A DNA stretch of 64,000 bases from Macrolepiota albuminosa (lineage: Eukaryota > Basidiomycota > Agaricomycetes > Agaricales > Agaricaceae), in assembly GCA_027475525.1 (NCBI GenBank), contig JAMWFC010000051.1:1129205-1193204 (forward strand), in the 5' to 3' direction. The notes below the pieces were generated by a model, which saw nothing but the letters and a program-made list of their open reading frames with translations, was not told the origin of the DNA and made no database searches. Every line of letters starts with the position of its first letter. Within the stretch, counting starts at the first letter, position 1. The position numbers were made by a program, and so were the translations under genes. Positions 33,938-49,075 of the stretch are shown here, piece by piece.

Positions 33938-35810
33938 CTAGTCTACTGTGAGACCTCTGTCGATCCCCGCAAATCCTTCAAAGAAGGAGGAGAAGAGGTC
34001 AATTGCATTCTGAATATCATGGGAGCCAGCAGTTTCTCTGATTGAATGCATCGACAACATGGCATTTCCGACATCAACAGTCCGAATCCCGATCTTGGAT
34101 AGCATGGGACCTACGGTTGATCCACACGTCCTAACATTCAATCAATGAGTACAGAGCAAATGGGAAAAAGTGTTGCGCGTACATATCATTCCGGACTTCA
34201 TATTCTTGCACCTGTCCTCCCTTGCGCTCAATCAATTGTTTAACAATGAAAGTTGAGATAGCATCGCTAGCATATTTCTGCTTTGCGTTGGTCTTAATTA
34301 CCACGCCACCGTTCAATCTTGGCTTATGATTGTCTTCGTGCTTAGAGTTGTAGTTGGGATGGATAGCATGTCCCATGTCAGCAGAAATGATAAACGACCG
34401 AGAAACGGACTGTGCAAGAGCTGCTGGAATGGGCGAAAGTCGATTGAGTAAAGAGGGAATGAGGCTTGACTCTGCGCCGGAAGTGGAAACGCTCCCTATT
34501 TCTTCGTGGTTGAAGAGAGCGATGCAATTGACGTTGCCCTCAAGAGTTGGGAAGACTTGTGATGAAGCTATCTCGGCCATGGCTTCGACAGCGCAGAATC
34601 TGCAAAAGAGTCAAAAAAAGATACTGAAAGGCAGAGAAAATGAACTTACGAAGACACAAGATTGTCCATACGAGGGCTAAAGATGAATTCGTTGTTAATG
34701 CCTCCAAGGGTAGCAGGCTGCGTATCATAAAGGGATCTAGATAAAGGTCAATAGATGAGAGGGAGTATAACAGGACTACACATACAAATCAAAATCGTGG
34801 ATATCATCTGGAAGGATTGAGAGTTCAGCCGCCAACAATGATAACAGCTCTGAGTGATGATTGGCCTGAATACTGGATGATTTCTGATCAAAACGTGGTT
34901 TTTCGGCCTTGCTGTCTTCCTTATTTGCGTTGAAACGACTTTCCAGCAGCCCAAGGATTGGAACGAACTCCGTTTCTTGATTGAATTTCAAGTTATCATT
35001 AACGCTCCTATCCACTTCAAAGCAAGTTAGCGGATCAATTCAATTGAAAGGCGCGGCTACTCACAATGGATGGCAAGAGTGGGAATACGTAAGAGCGGAC
35101 GATCGATTTTAAGGAGTTTTGACTTGTAACGGCCATTCTCTTCCTTGACAACCACACGTCCAGCTAAAGAAAGGTCGCGATCCAGCCAGGAGTGCCAGAT
35201 TCCACCACCGTATGTTTCAACCCCAACCTGTAGATATCCCGAGTTCGTGCGCTTTGAAATGGGACGAACCTAGTTGCTTTCTTAGTCGGCAGCATCGTGG
35301 AATTCTGTTGTATCATTACTATTACCTTGAGGTTAGGGCTATCGACATGCGTAGCAACAATACTGAGTCCTCCACCTTGCTTCCATTGGGCGGGGATCGC
35401 AAATGCTATCAGTGCTGCCTGGTTCCTGACCACAGTGAGCATGGTGACATTGATAAACAGGCACGAAATCACCTCGTAAAGAAATATTTGCCCCCGGGCT
35501 GTATACTTTTTTCCCATTCATCTTTCTCTTGTAGCTACATGCAGAAAGATCTGAATATGTTTTTTACTGTGATTGATGGATAATGATACGAACTTACCTT
35601 TTGAAAACCAGCCTTCTCCAAACGGTGAGATGCGTTTTCAACGGCATGAAATGGAGTCGGAGAGGCATTGACGAAGTTGAGGAATCTTAGAGCGGCTTCG
35701 GGGCTGTTTGGGTAGAGCATCATGGTCGAGAGAGACCTTGAGGGTCTAGGAATTCTATTAAGCACGTTGACAGCGGCTCTCGCCCGGCACGAGTGGAAGT
35801 TCATGCACAT
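33938..35810 (-). CDS. Aspartyl aminopeptidase (M18 family, DNPEP/APE4)
   Basis: Zinc metallopeptidase removing N-terminal Asp/Glu from peptides. The most upstream ATG is 35810 ([31 protein letters not shown]). The family core begins at the inner [28 protein letters not shown], so the start could be about 87 nt further in; the extra residues look presequence-like. Metal-site motifs: [11 protein letters not shown] (His, Asp), [21 protein letters not shown] (catalytic/ligand Glu pair) and [32 protein letters not shown]. The final exon has [32 protein letters not shown] with the last His ligand, ending [11 protein letters not shown]. Start is 81 bp from UTP12, divergent, with a CACGTG at 35822-35827 in the gap. 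Confidence 0.94.
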
Positions 35811-35821
35811 GGATCGTTGAT

Positions 35822-35827
35822 CACGTG
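35822..35827. promoter_or_regulatory. CACGTG E-box between APE4 and UTP12
   Basis: Lies 12 bp before the upstream ATG of the aminopeptidase and 65 bp before the UTP12 ATG. Core identical to three other promoters in the window. Confidence 0.35.
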
Positions 35828-35891
35828 CTTATATAGATATGTTTTTTCCCCTTCGTTCTCGTGAACGGTAGACGCAGTTCACGCAGAAGAT

Positions 35892-38800
35892 ATGGTTCAA
35901 ACGTACAGCAAACACGTTCCGGCAGCAGTACGTTTACACTCAACCGAATTTGTGTTTTACAAACGTGGACGAATTCATAGGCATTTGGCTTGGTCTGCAG
36001 TTCCTCGTCCAATTCACAGTATGATGGGAAGTTTGCCTATGTTCCTGCTCTGGAGGATGTTTTAGTATGGGATGTTAAGAAGGGAACTATGGTCTGTTAC
36101 TAGCTCATGCTTTAATTATAGTAGTTTTGACTTCCTCTAGGTGGCCATGTGGCACGAAATAAGTCACATCGCAGAAGTTACAGCGATTTTACAGTCTCCA
36201 AGAAAGGACATGTTTGCGGTTGGCTATGTGGATGGATCCATTCGCCTTTGGAATTCCAGTAGCAACACTGTCATTTCCACCTTCAATGGCCATAAAAATT
36301 CTGTCACTGCACTTGCCTTTGATGAAGAAGGGACCCGACTTGCGTCAGGGTCCCAGGACACTGACCTGATATTATGGGATATTGTTGCTGAAGCTGGATT
36401 GTATCGGTAGGTGGGATTGACTTGGGTTTCTCAGCGGAAGCTCATATTTTTCACAAGTCTTCGTGGACATCGTGACCAGATTACGGCCATTCGATTTCTC
36501 ACTCATGCAGATCTTCCATCGACCTCGACTGCTTCCTCATCAGGTCTTCTGCTTACTTCTTCAAAAGATACCTTCCTGAAATTATGGGACCTTTCGACGC
36601 AGCATTGTATACAAACAGTGGTTGCCCATCGCTCTGAAGTCTGGGCCATAGATGTCAACTCCAAACAGGATCTGGTTTTTACAGGGAGCAATGAAGGGGA
36701 GCTGAAGGCATGGCACATCGACTACGACGCATTAGCAAAAGGCCTTCAAGAAACGGAATCAGGCGAAGTGTGCTACAACCTCCTATGACTCATTGAAAGC
36801 CTGACCCTACCTCGTTAGATATCAAAAATTGTTCATCCTCTTTCATCCTTGCCACTCGCGTCTCGTCATCGCGTTTCACAGATTACATTTCATCCTTCAC
36901 AGCCATTTCTGGCTGTTCAATCGCATGATCGTTCAGTTGAAATATTCCGTATTAGATCTGAAGAGGAGGTACGAAAGAAGCAAATGCGGAGGAAGAAACG
37001 GGAAAAGGAAAAACAATCCAAGACCAAGGACTCAAAGGGCCAAGATGAGGGTGAAATAAATGAGAACGGTAAAATCGACGAAGAAATCAAACTTGTTGAT
37101 CTTTTCACCCCTTATCTCGTCGTCCGCGCTAGTGGAAAGATCAGGTCATTTGATTTTGGAGGAGATGCTCTCTGGAATCGTCCTCTTCAGGTAGTTGAAT
37201 GACCATCGTCAAGCGCTCCATGTAACTTATAGACTTGCAGATAATGACGGCCCTGGCTTCAAATGCCATTGAAGTGTATAACATTCCACGACCGGCTAAA
37301 TCTAAGGATATCCCAGAAGCTGTTCGTTGCTTCTCTGTTGACCTTCCCGGTCATAGAACCGATGTTCGCACTCTCTCGTTGAGTTCTGATGACGAAATCT
37401 TAGCATCCGCTTCCAATGGTATCACTTTTCTAGTCAATTTCTGAGTTTTACTAAATTCTACTCAGGATCGCTTAAAATCTGGAACATAAAGACCAATGCT
37501 TGTATAAGAACAATAGATTGCGGGTATGCTATCAGCAGTACATTCCTGCCTGGCGATCGCTATGTCAGCCTCTTGCTCCCACAATCGAGACTCTTGTGGA
37601 TGCTCACATTTCTTTTCGTAGGTCGCCCTTGGCACTAAAAGTGGAGAAATCCTCATATACGACCTCGCATCATCGTCGCTCATAGAGACAATACAAGCGC
37701 ATACAGGCACGGTGTGGTCATTGCATGTAAGAGCTGATCAGCAAGCTCTCGTGAGTGGCAGTGCAGACAAAGACATAAAATTTTGGGAATTCGAACATAA
37801 AAATGTGGCTGGGGGGAGTGTATGTTTTTAACTGATCTATCGTTTGCTTCCCTCATGTTTCGCTCCCAGGACCAAAATGGGAAAAAATTCACCTTGGTGC
37901 ATACACGGACATTGAAAATGACCGACGAGGTTCTCGCAGTTCGGTACAGTCCAGATGGGAGATTTTTGGCTGTTTCATTACTCGATTCGACGGTAAAAGT
38001 CTTTTATCAAGACTCGCTGAAGTTTTTCCTATCTTTGTACGGGCATAAGGTACTTTGAAAAACAACCGTCGAATTGGTAACACTTGTCTTCTAAATTGAC
38101 TCATTTTTAGTTACCAGTACTGTCCATGGATATATCCCATGATTCAAAGCTCATCGTCACTTGCTCTGCTGATAAGAATGTCAAGGTCTGGGGTCTTGAT
38201 TTTGGAGACTGCCACAAGTCATTATTTGCTCACGATGAAAGCGTCATGCAAGTGGCATTCGAGAAGGACTCGCATTGTTTCTGGACTGTTGGAAAGGACA
38301 AGTTACTAAAATATTGGGATGGTGACAAGGTGATTTTTACGCTATGAGCCGGATGGAGATATTCATATTCAATAGTTCGAACACATCCAAAGTCTAAGGG
38401 GTCATCAAGGTGAGATCTGGGCCCTTGCACTGAGCCACCAGGGCAAATTCGTCATCACTGGTTCTCGCGATAAATCAATCCGCGTTTGGGACAAGGACGA
38501 AGGCGATCAGGTGCGAATTTCAAATCAAAATTTTGATCTACAGTAGTGTCTCACAATTCCCCAGATATTCCTTGAGGAAGAACGAGAACGAGAGCTGGAG
38601 GCCATTTACGAAAATGGAATTGCAGACTCATTGAATCGTTCCGAAGCACCTATCGGCAGTGGTGTAGAGGGTGCTCCTCTTGACAGTTCTGCTCAGGCAG
38701 AGGTGACTTCTGTTACCAAACAGACCGCTGAAACTCTGATGGCTGGAGAGCGAATCATGGAGGCAATCGATCTGGCAGATAAAGAGCGCGCAACGTTTCA

Positions 38801-39379
38801 ATCGTATCATGATGATATGGCCAGATTACCCGATGACAGCCCAATGCGCCTGCAGCCTCCCCCAAAAAATCAGTTACTCGTTCAACTGGACAAGACTCCC
38901 GATGAGTACGTTCTCTGGGTGATCGAGAAAGTTCGTAGTGCTGCATTACATGACGCATTGCTGGTCCTTCCGTTTGGAAAAGTTGTTTCATTGATGGAAT
39001 ATTTAAATTTGTGGGCTCAAAAGGTAGATGAAATTGAAGATTGTCCAACTTTCCATTCGACCTAATCTTGCATCAGGATCTGAATATCCCACTTGTATCG
39101 CAAATCATCTTCTTTCTCCTAAAGACCCATCATCATCAGGTCGTCGCGAACCGTATCATGCGTTCCGCTCTGATACCCTTACGAAAACACCTTCGCGATG
39201 CCCTACAACGACAAAAGAACATCATTGGATACAACCTCGCCGCATTGCAGTATATTGGGAAACAGAATGATGTTGGCCGTTCCGCTCACTTCTACGAAGA
39301 GGAAGGTATGGACGAAGAAAAAGTTCGCGCAAAAATAGCGGAAGGGAGGAAACGAAAGAGAGTTGATACCAAGGTATAG
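35892..39379 (+). CDS. UTP12: UTP12/DIP2 (WDR3) SSU-processome WD40 protein
   Basis: UTP-B complex member for pre-18S rRNA maturation. It starts at ATG 35892 with [12 protein letters not shown], joined by an intron to [30 protein letters not shown] and [14 protein letters not shown]. Many WD repeats follow: [136 protein letters not shown] charged linker (37000-37090) separates the two propellers. The C-terminal Utp12 helical domain includes [21 protein letters not shown] and ends [16 protein letters not shown]. About 12 introns. Pairs functionally with IMP4 2 kb away. Confidence 0.94.
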
Positions 39380-39550
39380 AGTATTACAGTCTAGTAGTGT
39401 GCTATTACAGGTGCGAATGGTATTGCAAATATCCAACTTTTTATTGAAATCATCATACTTAGTATTTACTTGCTGTTATGCCTTGGGCCCCATAGATCAT
39501 CCCGCCTAATCCAACTTTAGTTTGCTTTCATTATTTCAAAAGGGCACGAC

Positions 39551-40352
39551 CTACCAATCGCAATCAGCAGGAGGTGTTGCTCTTCTGTACTGGACAGTCA
39601 ATTTTCCTGTGTCTGGATCGGCGAGCTGACAAAAGGCGGCACGCGTCAGGTCGATGTGGTGAGAGCCTGCCTTGCACCCCGCACAGCTGTCCACTACCCG
39701 AACAAACACGCATTTCTTAGGACCATTGCACACTTGGAACGCTGAGTAGGAGGATGTGACGACACGATGCAAATTTACCTTCAAGAAACTCAAAACATTT
39801 CGGGCGATCGTACCACCCGTGAAGGGTAGTTGCACAAGCAAAGGATTTGTCCTAGAGAAACTTTGAATAAGAATCAACCTTTCCTTGCCACGTAAGAGCG
39901 AACCGTTGGAGACCAGCCTCCTTGCGTCCAGCAGCTGGGATTCTTAAGATCGTGGCCAGTATACCTGCAAGCAAGACAAGTTTCATTGCTGGGGAGGGTG
40001 GCAGTGGAGAGACTTTCACTAACCAGGTGATTATTACGTTCTTTGATTCACCAATGCCCTTCATTCCCTTTATCAGTTTGCCAGCGATGACGCCAATACT
40101 ACCTAATTTCGAAACGGCGTTTCTCTTTTCAATCGGCCCTTTGTTGGCAGAAGTAGAGTTTTGTGGGTATTTGTATGGGAGATTAGTTGCTTTCATTGTT
40201 TTCCATCCGTCTCCCGGGTCGAATTTGTAGTTCTCTCCCAGCGAGTGGGCTTCAGAGTATCTGCTCCGCGTAGTTGCGGCTGCCAGCGCGGGGATGAGAA
40301 TGAAGGAAAACAAGGCGGCGAAGGAGAACAAGAAGCGGTAGACTTTGATCAT
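39551..40352 (-). CDS. Secreted DPBB (RlpA/barwin-like) protein
   Basis: Extracellular small beta-barrel protein; the family includes expansin-like and plant-interaction proteins, with no proven activity here. The start is ATG 40352, with signal peptide MIKVYRFLFSFAALFSFILIPALAA. A basic linker with KGPIEKRNAVSK resembles a KR processing site. The double-psi barrel runs NVIITWYTGHDLKNPSCWTQGGWSPTDKSFACATTL, HGWYDRPKCFEFLE, CNGPKKCVFVRVVDSCAGC, GSHHIDLTRAAFCQLADPDTGKLTVQYRRATPP, ending ADCDW. Six or more cysteines, likely disulfide-bonded, and the ...V.D.C.GC...H.DL...AF motif identify DPBB_1. Three introns keep frame. An ACGCGT lies 63 bp upstream. Confidence 0.88.
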
Positions 40353-40563
40353 GGCGGTAAGGACACACAAATACTCTGGCGACTGGTTGGTGGTGTAGGC
40401 AACAAAGGGGAGACACGCGTCTGCAGTAATCACTCGCGAGTCACGTTAGCGCGCTTGTGTGTCATGTGATGTGGATCCGAGATGATGACGTATTTTCCGG
40501 AAGTAGGTTCCCGTGGAAAACTTCTAGAAAATTGCCTTCATAGATTTGCGTTCTTTTCTCTCC

Positions 40564-43500
40564 ATGCCCCCAGAGCATATCGCCCATGGTGTTACTCGCC
40601 GTGTCACACGCAAGACTACAAGTGAAGACGAGGTTGATATCAGGCGGGCAAGAGGAGAAGTATGTTTATGTCTTGATTTGTTGTGTGTATTATCTCATTC
40701 AGGTTCCTCTACAACAAAAATAGATCTCCTGTGCTGAGTGTCGAAGGCATGTAACTTCGACATTTGATCTGCCAGAGATTGATTCATGAAGCATGTTTAG
40801 GCTTAAATTGAAATGTGATAAGAAATTGCCTTGTGGCTCTTGCAGTACGCAATAACTTTCGTTTCCGGAACACACTATAATACCTCAACCTTCAGCTCGC
40901 CGTGGATGTCCCTCCATATGTCCCAATGGTAGTCTCTCTACTGGTCAAGGCACAAGGTACGATTATCTTCTACAGATTAAATCCTCTCTCATTTCGAGCA
41001 GGTTTGTTCTTGCCGACACAACTCAGCTGCATACAAAAATTGCAGAGATGGGGCAACGAATTCGACAATTAGAAGATGCTCTCGCAATCTTCCAAGCTGG
41101 CGTATCCAGCGAAACTCACCCATTACTACGCGACGAGTTGTTATCAATTAAATTTGGGCCGGACAAAGGAAAAATGCTGGAAAGAGAGCAGCCGCCTCGG
41201 GCGAACTTTGCAAGTTCCATTGATGCGTTGGGAACACTTACAATTGGTGATCATGGTCAAGTCAAGTATTTTGGACGTTCTGCAGGATCCGAGGTTCGTT
41301 TCAGCTTTTCACTTCACTTTGCAACGAGAGCATGTCTCACCGGAGCTTGTGTTCATCTGTAAGGCGCTTCTTTTGGTCTGTCTGCTCTTTCTTTCGTCAA
41401 CTACCCTTTCTGATGTCTATGGCTTAGGCTGGCGCCGAATTGGATAAGATGGCATCTGGTCTCGAAAACGAATTAGCTCTTGAAGTGTCTCCAGAAATTT
41501 CTCAATTATCTAGTTCCTTTCCATTCACTGCACCGACTAGTCCCGAGAAGTACGAGAGGGCTCTCGACGTCTTATTTGGTTACCTTCCAAGTCAGCCTCG
41601 GGCATGGTCCCTCTGTGAGACGTACATGGAGCATGCCTCTTGGGCTTTTCGTCCCATGAAAAGAGACGAAATCATTGATGAAATTCTTTCTCCCATCTAT
41701 AAGTCCATGAAAGAACGACGCTCAACCGATTCACCCGGCCCTCACACCATATTTCCGCATAAACTTGCCGTTATATTCCTTGTGTTTGCACTTGGCGCTT
41801 TGGTGGATCTCACTCTTGAGCCATGTGAGTACATTCGTTCAGACTCACAGACTTACTCACCCTTTTTGAAGACAACGTGGAATCTGACACCTATTACCAT
41901 TTAAGTCGGGCTTGTTTATCGCTGCGGTCTATCTTTGAGTCCCCGGAAATAACTACTGTACAGGCAGTGGTTCTCATGGCATCTTATCACGGTCTTGGGG
42001 GTAAACGCCACACGACGGACAGTGTATGGTCTTTGACAAGTTTGGGTTGTAAACTGGCACAAAGTGTAGGCTACGTCGACTCTTTCCATTGTACTTGCTC
42101 ACTTAACTCTCTTGCTTAGATCGGGCTGCGTAAGTAGATTTCTCTGTTGCAAGTTCTTCAACTTAGCCGGTTTTCTTTTGCAGACCGTGATAGCGCGAGA
42201 TTCAACATGGATCCTAAGACTGTACAACGACGAAGAGCACTTTTTTGGGAACTTTTCTCAACAGATCTATTCTATGTACGAAATTCTTGGTACGTTCGCT
42301 CAGAAAGTCTGAATGAGCTTGGCAACAGAGCCTTGCAACCGGACGACCACCGTCAATCCGTCTATCTTATGTTGACTGCGAGTTTCCTGAGGATGACGAG
42401 GCAACTATCGGCAAAGATGGAAATGTCCTCAAAGGCTGTACGCACACATTACATTTCTTTGTTATAGGATCATTCAAATTTGCGCTCATAGATTATCAAT
42501 GGAAATACGAATTTACCAAGGAGATAGCTTCAACAGTAACAGAACTTACACTGACTGCCGAGCCTCCGCACTACCAGACGGTCCTTGATCTTGACCGCAA
42601 AGTTCGCGAAAAATCGCTCCCTCCCCATCTCAATGTCTTCATGAGTCCTGAGGATGAACATTGTACGCCATCTGTTTACATGCGAGGGTGTCTCCTGGGA
42701 CAATATCGTACAGTCAGTTAGTATGCTCCGCCATTCTACTTTTGACAAGTCTTGTAACGACAGCATGCAGCGTTGTTGTACATTCACCGCAGTTTTTTTG
42801 CGCAGGCTATGCTTGATCACCCTACTAATCCTTTGCGGAGTCCCTACGCACCCTCTTTTCTCGCGGCATATCGATGTGCTTCTGGAGTTATCAAATCCAA
42901 TTTGAACCACTTTGACCGATTTCCTGACCTTTGTTGTAGATGGTGGAGCATCTGGACACATTGTGAGTGATTGTTCTTTGGCAGAAAATCTTCGCTGATG
43001 TGAACCGATAACGTCCAGTATTCTCCGCAGCCGTTCGTGGTAGTTTGGAACCACATCTTTGTGATGCTGATTTTTTTACACAGATTATCGTCGGCACCAT
43101 CGTGACCCGCTCACCATCATCAAGCATGGCTCCAAGTGCATTCATAGAATTGGGACTTGCTTGTGACCTGTTCGAAAAGGGTGCATCCCACTCTCGTCGC
43201 GCTCGAAGCGGATTGGTAAGCGTCCAAAATTTCATTGGTCTGCAAGTCTTATTGCAATAATGATGCTAGGCCATTCTTGGTAAATTGCGCGAAAAGGCTT
43301 TCCAAGTCTATTCACACCTTCGAAGTGGTAACCAGTCTACGAGCGCTGTCCTTTCTGTCGGCAAGCCGGATTACGGTGACGATGAGCTCGCTCTCTTCGG
43401 TGGACAGACACGGGTGTTAGTTAGCAAGTTACTAAAAAAGTCGTCCATCCGACAGCAGCCTGCTTCGTCAATTCATAGTGGAGACAGCACGGCTGGGAGC

Positions 43501-43965
43501 CCCACGGAAATGACACCTGACGTTCACCCGTCACTCGTAGAATATCTCTCGAAGATACCCATGGATCACACCAACAATCCTATCAACCCTCATCGCGTCT
43601 CCGCTTCGCCGACTCTTCCATACACATCACAGATCACCTTCTCGCAGGATAAAACATATCTGCCTTTAGACCAAGAAATGAAATCCCCTGCGCAATCCTC
43701 TTGGGCATCATCCGTGCCTGTCCCGACTTCCGTTGTCAATCAACGCAGTTACACAGACAACTCTAGCATGCCCCCACCTAATATACCTTTCGACTCGGCT
43801 CCAGACTCTGGAAATTATGCCTTGAAAAGAGATTCTTCAGAAAATTTGGTTGACCTGGGTATGATGATGACTGGAGACTCTGGAATGGATGAGCAGTGGA
43901 TTTCGTTCATGCGGGATTCGGGTTTGTTAGAGGGCAATTTCAATAATTCAGGGACTGTCTCTTGA
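40564..43965 (+). CDS. Zn2Cys6 fungal-specific transcription factor
   Basis: DNA-binding regulator with an N-terminal binuclear zinc cluster and a fungal_trans middle homology region. Exon 1 is MPPEHIAHGVTRRVTRKTTSEDEVDIRRARGE. Short exons then build ISCAECRR, LKLKCDKKLPCGSC and TRRGCPSICPNGSLSTGQGTR. This gives C-x2-C-x6-C-x5-C-x2-C plus the final Cys. The intron after ECRR uses a GC donor (AG|GCATGT, about 40748). A coiled coil follows (LHTKIAEMGQRIRQLEDALAIF). The regulatory region includes PRAWSLCETYMEHASWAFRPMKRDEIIDEIL, MDPKTVQRRRALFWELFSTDLFY, ATGRPPSIRLSYVDCEFPEDDE and HSRRARSGLAILGKLREKAFQVY. The C terminus is Ser/Pro-rich. Targets unknown. About 870 residues by estimate. Confidence 0.87.
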
Positions 43966-44257
43966 TTTCAATATGATTGAATTGTATTATCTCTTTGTAA
44001 CTCCCATACTCCATGTATTTTTACGCTTTTGCATAAGGATATTATTTCTCATGTGTTTCGATATTATAACTTGCACAAAGACTTGCGGCCGATACCACAC
44101 ATATCTGCTCTCGACTGTTCTTGTCATCATCCTTTGTTTCAGCCAAACAGTGACTCTCTCACCCACTGGAAAATACTGAGCTCAGCTTATTGACATTCAA
44201 CTTATAATAAGAATAGAATAACAAGCACACCGCGACAGCTGCTTGGCAACGATTCGA
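43966..44257. other. Short intergenic gap
   Basis: 292 bp between same-strand genes; AT-rich, no feature identified. Confidence 0.5.
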
Positions 44258-45987
<1,730 letters not shown>

Positions 45988-47028
45988 ACATTTTTGACAA
46001 GGTTGGATCCATCTAGATGAAGACCAGACTCTGAAATAGTCAGCACATAACTAAAGGCGACTGTGAGTGGTACTTTGATGCATCATTCCTTGTGGTTACA
46101 GGAGAACGGTGATGCTATATTACCCGTAATTACAACAATGTAACTAGCCAGAGAAGCAATGGACGAAAAAATAATGCATCGAGGATCCACAATGATTCCT
46201 TGCAGCCAGAATCAAACCTAAAGCCCGTTGTCAAGGTTAGAATTGGAGATCTAGAACACGCATATCATAAACCATTCAGTTGAGACTCTAGTAGAGCAAA
46301 CTCAATCATTAGCCACAGGTGTAGGTGTATTGTAAGCCCCGGTTTCTTCATAATGCTTATCCATTATCTAGCTAAGAGGTCACTAAGGTCATTGAGACTC
46401 TGACCAAAATGGAAGGGTTAGTTAGCTGGGACAACTTGGTGACCATACTATGCCCTACGGCGTAGTCGACAGGCACCCCTATTCGACCCCCTCTGATGTA
46501 GTAGCAACAACGGCTCTATCTTGTGTGATATTTTGCTAATCACTTCTTATTTGTGTATTGCAAGACATTTGAGGTTGAACTGAAGCAAAATACACAGAAA
46601 CCACTGAGTCTCTTCTCAGCAACAATTTGAGGGTTTGTTACTCTTAATCATTTTTGAAGGGATCTATTGGAAGATATCTGTGAGACATAGTTTCTTGAGA
46701 TCTTTGTCCCTTACGCCACTGCTTGCCATATCCCCAATGAACTCATTGCCTCACAATCAATGGTCATGATTCAATAATGCCAGTGCAATGTAGAGACTGT
46801 ATATAATAATGAGATAGTTCTATTTGCGTATACCTTCAGAGTACGGAAAAGCGAGGCGAACTGAGAATGCTGGTACAAGCCACCAGAACAATCCAACTTC
46901 AAACACAGAGTTTTTTGCATATGTTGCACGAGAAGCGGGACATTGATAGAATTTCGAAGGACTGGGAAGTTGGGGGCACTAGCTTCAATGTTTACAAGAG
47001 AACCAACCATTCGAAGCATTCAAACTGT
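45988..47028. other. Convergent intergenic gap, no gene seen
   Basis: About 1 kb between the PLP enzyme and SSU72. Only short AT-rich frames; no domain, repeat or RNA gene recognised. Confidence 0.5.
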
Positions 47029-48118
47029 TCAATAGAAAGCCACGGCGTGGAGTATACTATGGGGATGCTTCTCTTGTTGCACCTGCAAGATTTCATCGAT
47101 GCGCTCATCAATATCATCGGCCGTTTCGATCTAAAGGACATCAGGATGTGAGAATTGGTTTTTGTGACACCACATACTGCTGCAGCGAGGTCAAGCATCG
47201 CTTTTCCAGCGATTAGTGCCTCCTCGTGATTGTCCTTAATCTCCAAGTTAATTATATGGACTGACTTATTAAATTCTCCGCCCCGCGAGAGTAAATCTGA
47301 TATAATTCTTTCACATCAGCCTAGACAGCCAACATAGAATACAAGACACACCGTCACAAACAGCGTCAAAGCAACGCTCCTCGCAAGTGATAACGATGTC
47401 TGCGACAGTTTTAGTTTCTTGCCATCGCTCTGGTGCATACTTGATACGTCGATTTCGATCCAACATTTGTAGGAGACCATTAGCCGAGTACCTGTTGAGA
47501 CATTACGAGCTCTAGACACGCACTTAGTGAACGAGGCAGGACGAACAGGCGAGGATCTTTCGAATTAAGGTCTTCGAAAATTGTGTTGTAGGGTGTTCCA
47601 AAAGGATAGATATTGGGTTTGTCTATTGATGGTCCAGGCAAACGTACAGCTGAACCTGTCCCAGATGATATGACCTGATAACCAGCTTTCCTTGGAGTAA
47701 AACGATTGTTCTCCCGACTTGTGGAAAATTCGTTTTAAAATAGACTCACGAAAGTACAGAGTGGCCTTCCATTGAGCGATTCTACCAATTCTCAGATTTG
47801 AGTTCTCGCTTGAAGGAGTGGAAAACAGACCTGATTACTCGCGCAAACTACACAGAACAAGGGTCGTGGCTTATACTCAGATTGATATAGCGATTGTCTT
47901 ATGATTCCTTGCGACTCAGCCTGTGTTTGTATCTGTTCTGATTTTGAAACTTGTAATTGGATCTCTTCAACATTGGCTCCATTTTCGGGCCGGAGCGTTA
48001 CGGGTGAGCTCATCGAGTTGTTCGGAGGTGGAGGCGTTGGCGTTGAATCTGTTTGCAAACGCTGTAGACGAGGATCGGAACGGGAGAGACGAGGATCACG
48101 CGCTCTTCTTGGGTCCAT
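47029..48118 (-). CDS. SSU72: RNA polymerase II CTD phosphatase SSU72
   Basis: Cysteine-based phosphatase dephosphorylating Ser5/Ser7 of the Pol II CTD during 3'-end processing. The start is ATG 48118 ([22 protein letters not shown]), followed by a Pro/Ser-rich extension absent from yeast Ssu72. The catalytic signature is [24 protein letters not shown], the C-x5-R loop, with an intron inside the motif. Next: [108 protein letters not shown]. The last exon [33 protein letters not shown] is complete. The ATG is preceded by an acceptor-like TTCACAG, so a 5'-UTR intron is possible. Confidence 0.94.
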
Positions 48119-49075
48119 ATGCAAGTCTGTGAAGTATGTATAAGTAAGGAATCGAAAACCTTCACAGTTTGCCTCAGCAGTATCTCGAACACTTCTGGTC
48201 TACATTTCGACCCAGGACAATGGTAATTAGACCGGATCGTGCAGTTTCCACTCTGAATCATCATAGACTCATTAAGACAGAAATCAAGGCTTACCAAAAT
48301 TCGTGAGTTGCCAACTGAGAGCAAGGATTACGTTCGACTCGTAAAATATGAAGTGGAAGATATTGACGAAGCTATTGACCAGAGCCGTCGGACAACAAGC
48401 ACAAATTGCATTGTCAGCTTCGACTCAGCCTCCTTTGAAAACAAAATTTTCAAAAAAATTATATATATACGGTAAAAGACTTGAAGCTTGAATTTGGAAC
48501 GAGTTGAAAATTGTTGCAAAGGTTAGCGGAAGGAATATATATGAATATACTGCTTCTCGCTACAGGTGCTCCTTACGGATTTTTTTATGACTTCCAGGAT
48601 TAAAACCAACATTCTCCATGATTCTTGCAAAAGGATCTCAAGTATAATTCGCCTGGCTTAAGATCTAGCGTGCCTTGGTCCACGTCATATTGAGGATACA
48701 ATAAAACAATTAAGTTTGATCAAGATGAAATGAATTATATGCCATGACATTGCCTACTCCGAACATACAAATTTTTCAGTGTGAATAAATGTGCATCACT
48801 AACTATGGCAAACGAAGGTGAGATGCACATCATTCGCCTCAAACTAGGAAGCTTTATGTTTTCTTCCACACCGAGAGCAAGCCCAAACTTCTGGAAAGGG
48901 TCATGGTTGAGGCAACTAAGGTCAATGGGTGGGTAGGGAGACAACCCTAAAGGAGGCCTTTTTATACATTAAGCCACGTGATATTCAATGATGACGTGAG
49001 GTGGACAACCCTCATCAGCTTTTGTCTTTACAAACGACATATCGGCTCCTCGTTCTCTAGACTCACAGAGCATAG
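48119..49075. other. Divergent promoter region of SSU72 and UFE1
   Basis: 957 bp without a supported gene. A GCCACGTGAT E-box (CACGTG at 48975-48980) and a TGACGTGA word about 15 bp later lie within 100 bp of the UFE1 start. Confidence 0.5.
48975..48980. promoter_or_regulatory. CACGTG E-box upstream of UFE1
   Basis: Core CACGTG 96 bp before the UFE1 ATG, followed by a CRE-like TGACGTGA. Same core as at 14821, 35822 and 52825. Confidence 0.35.

Noticed and set aside
40415..40420. ACGCGT between the DPBB gene and the Zn2Cys6 gene
   Set aside because: It lacks the GAC flank shared by RNR2 and DAD4 and neither gene suggests cell-cycle control; a 6-mer is expected by chance.
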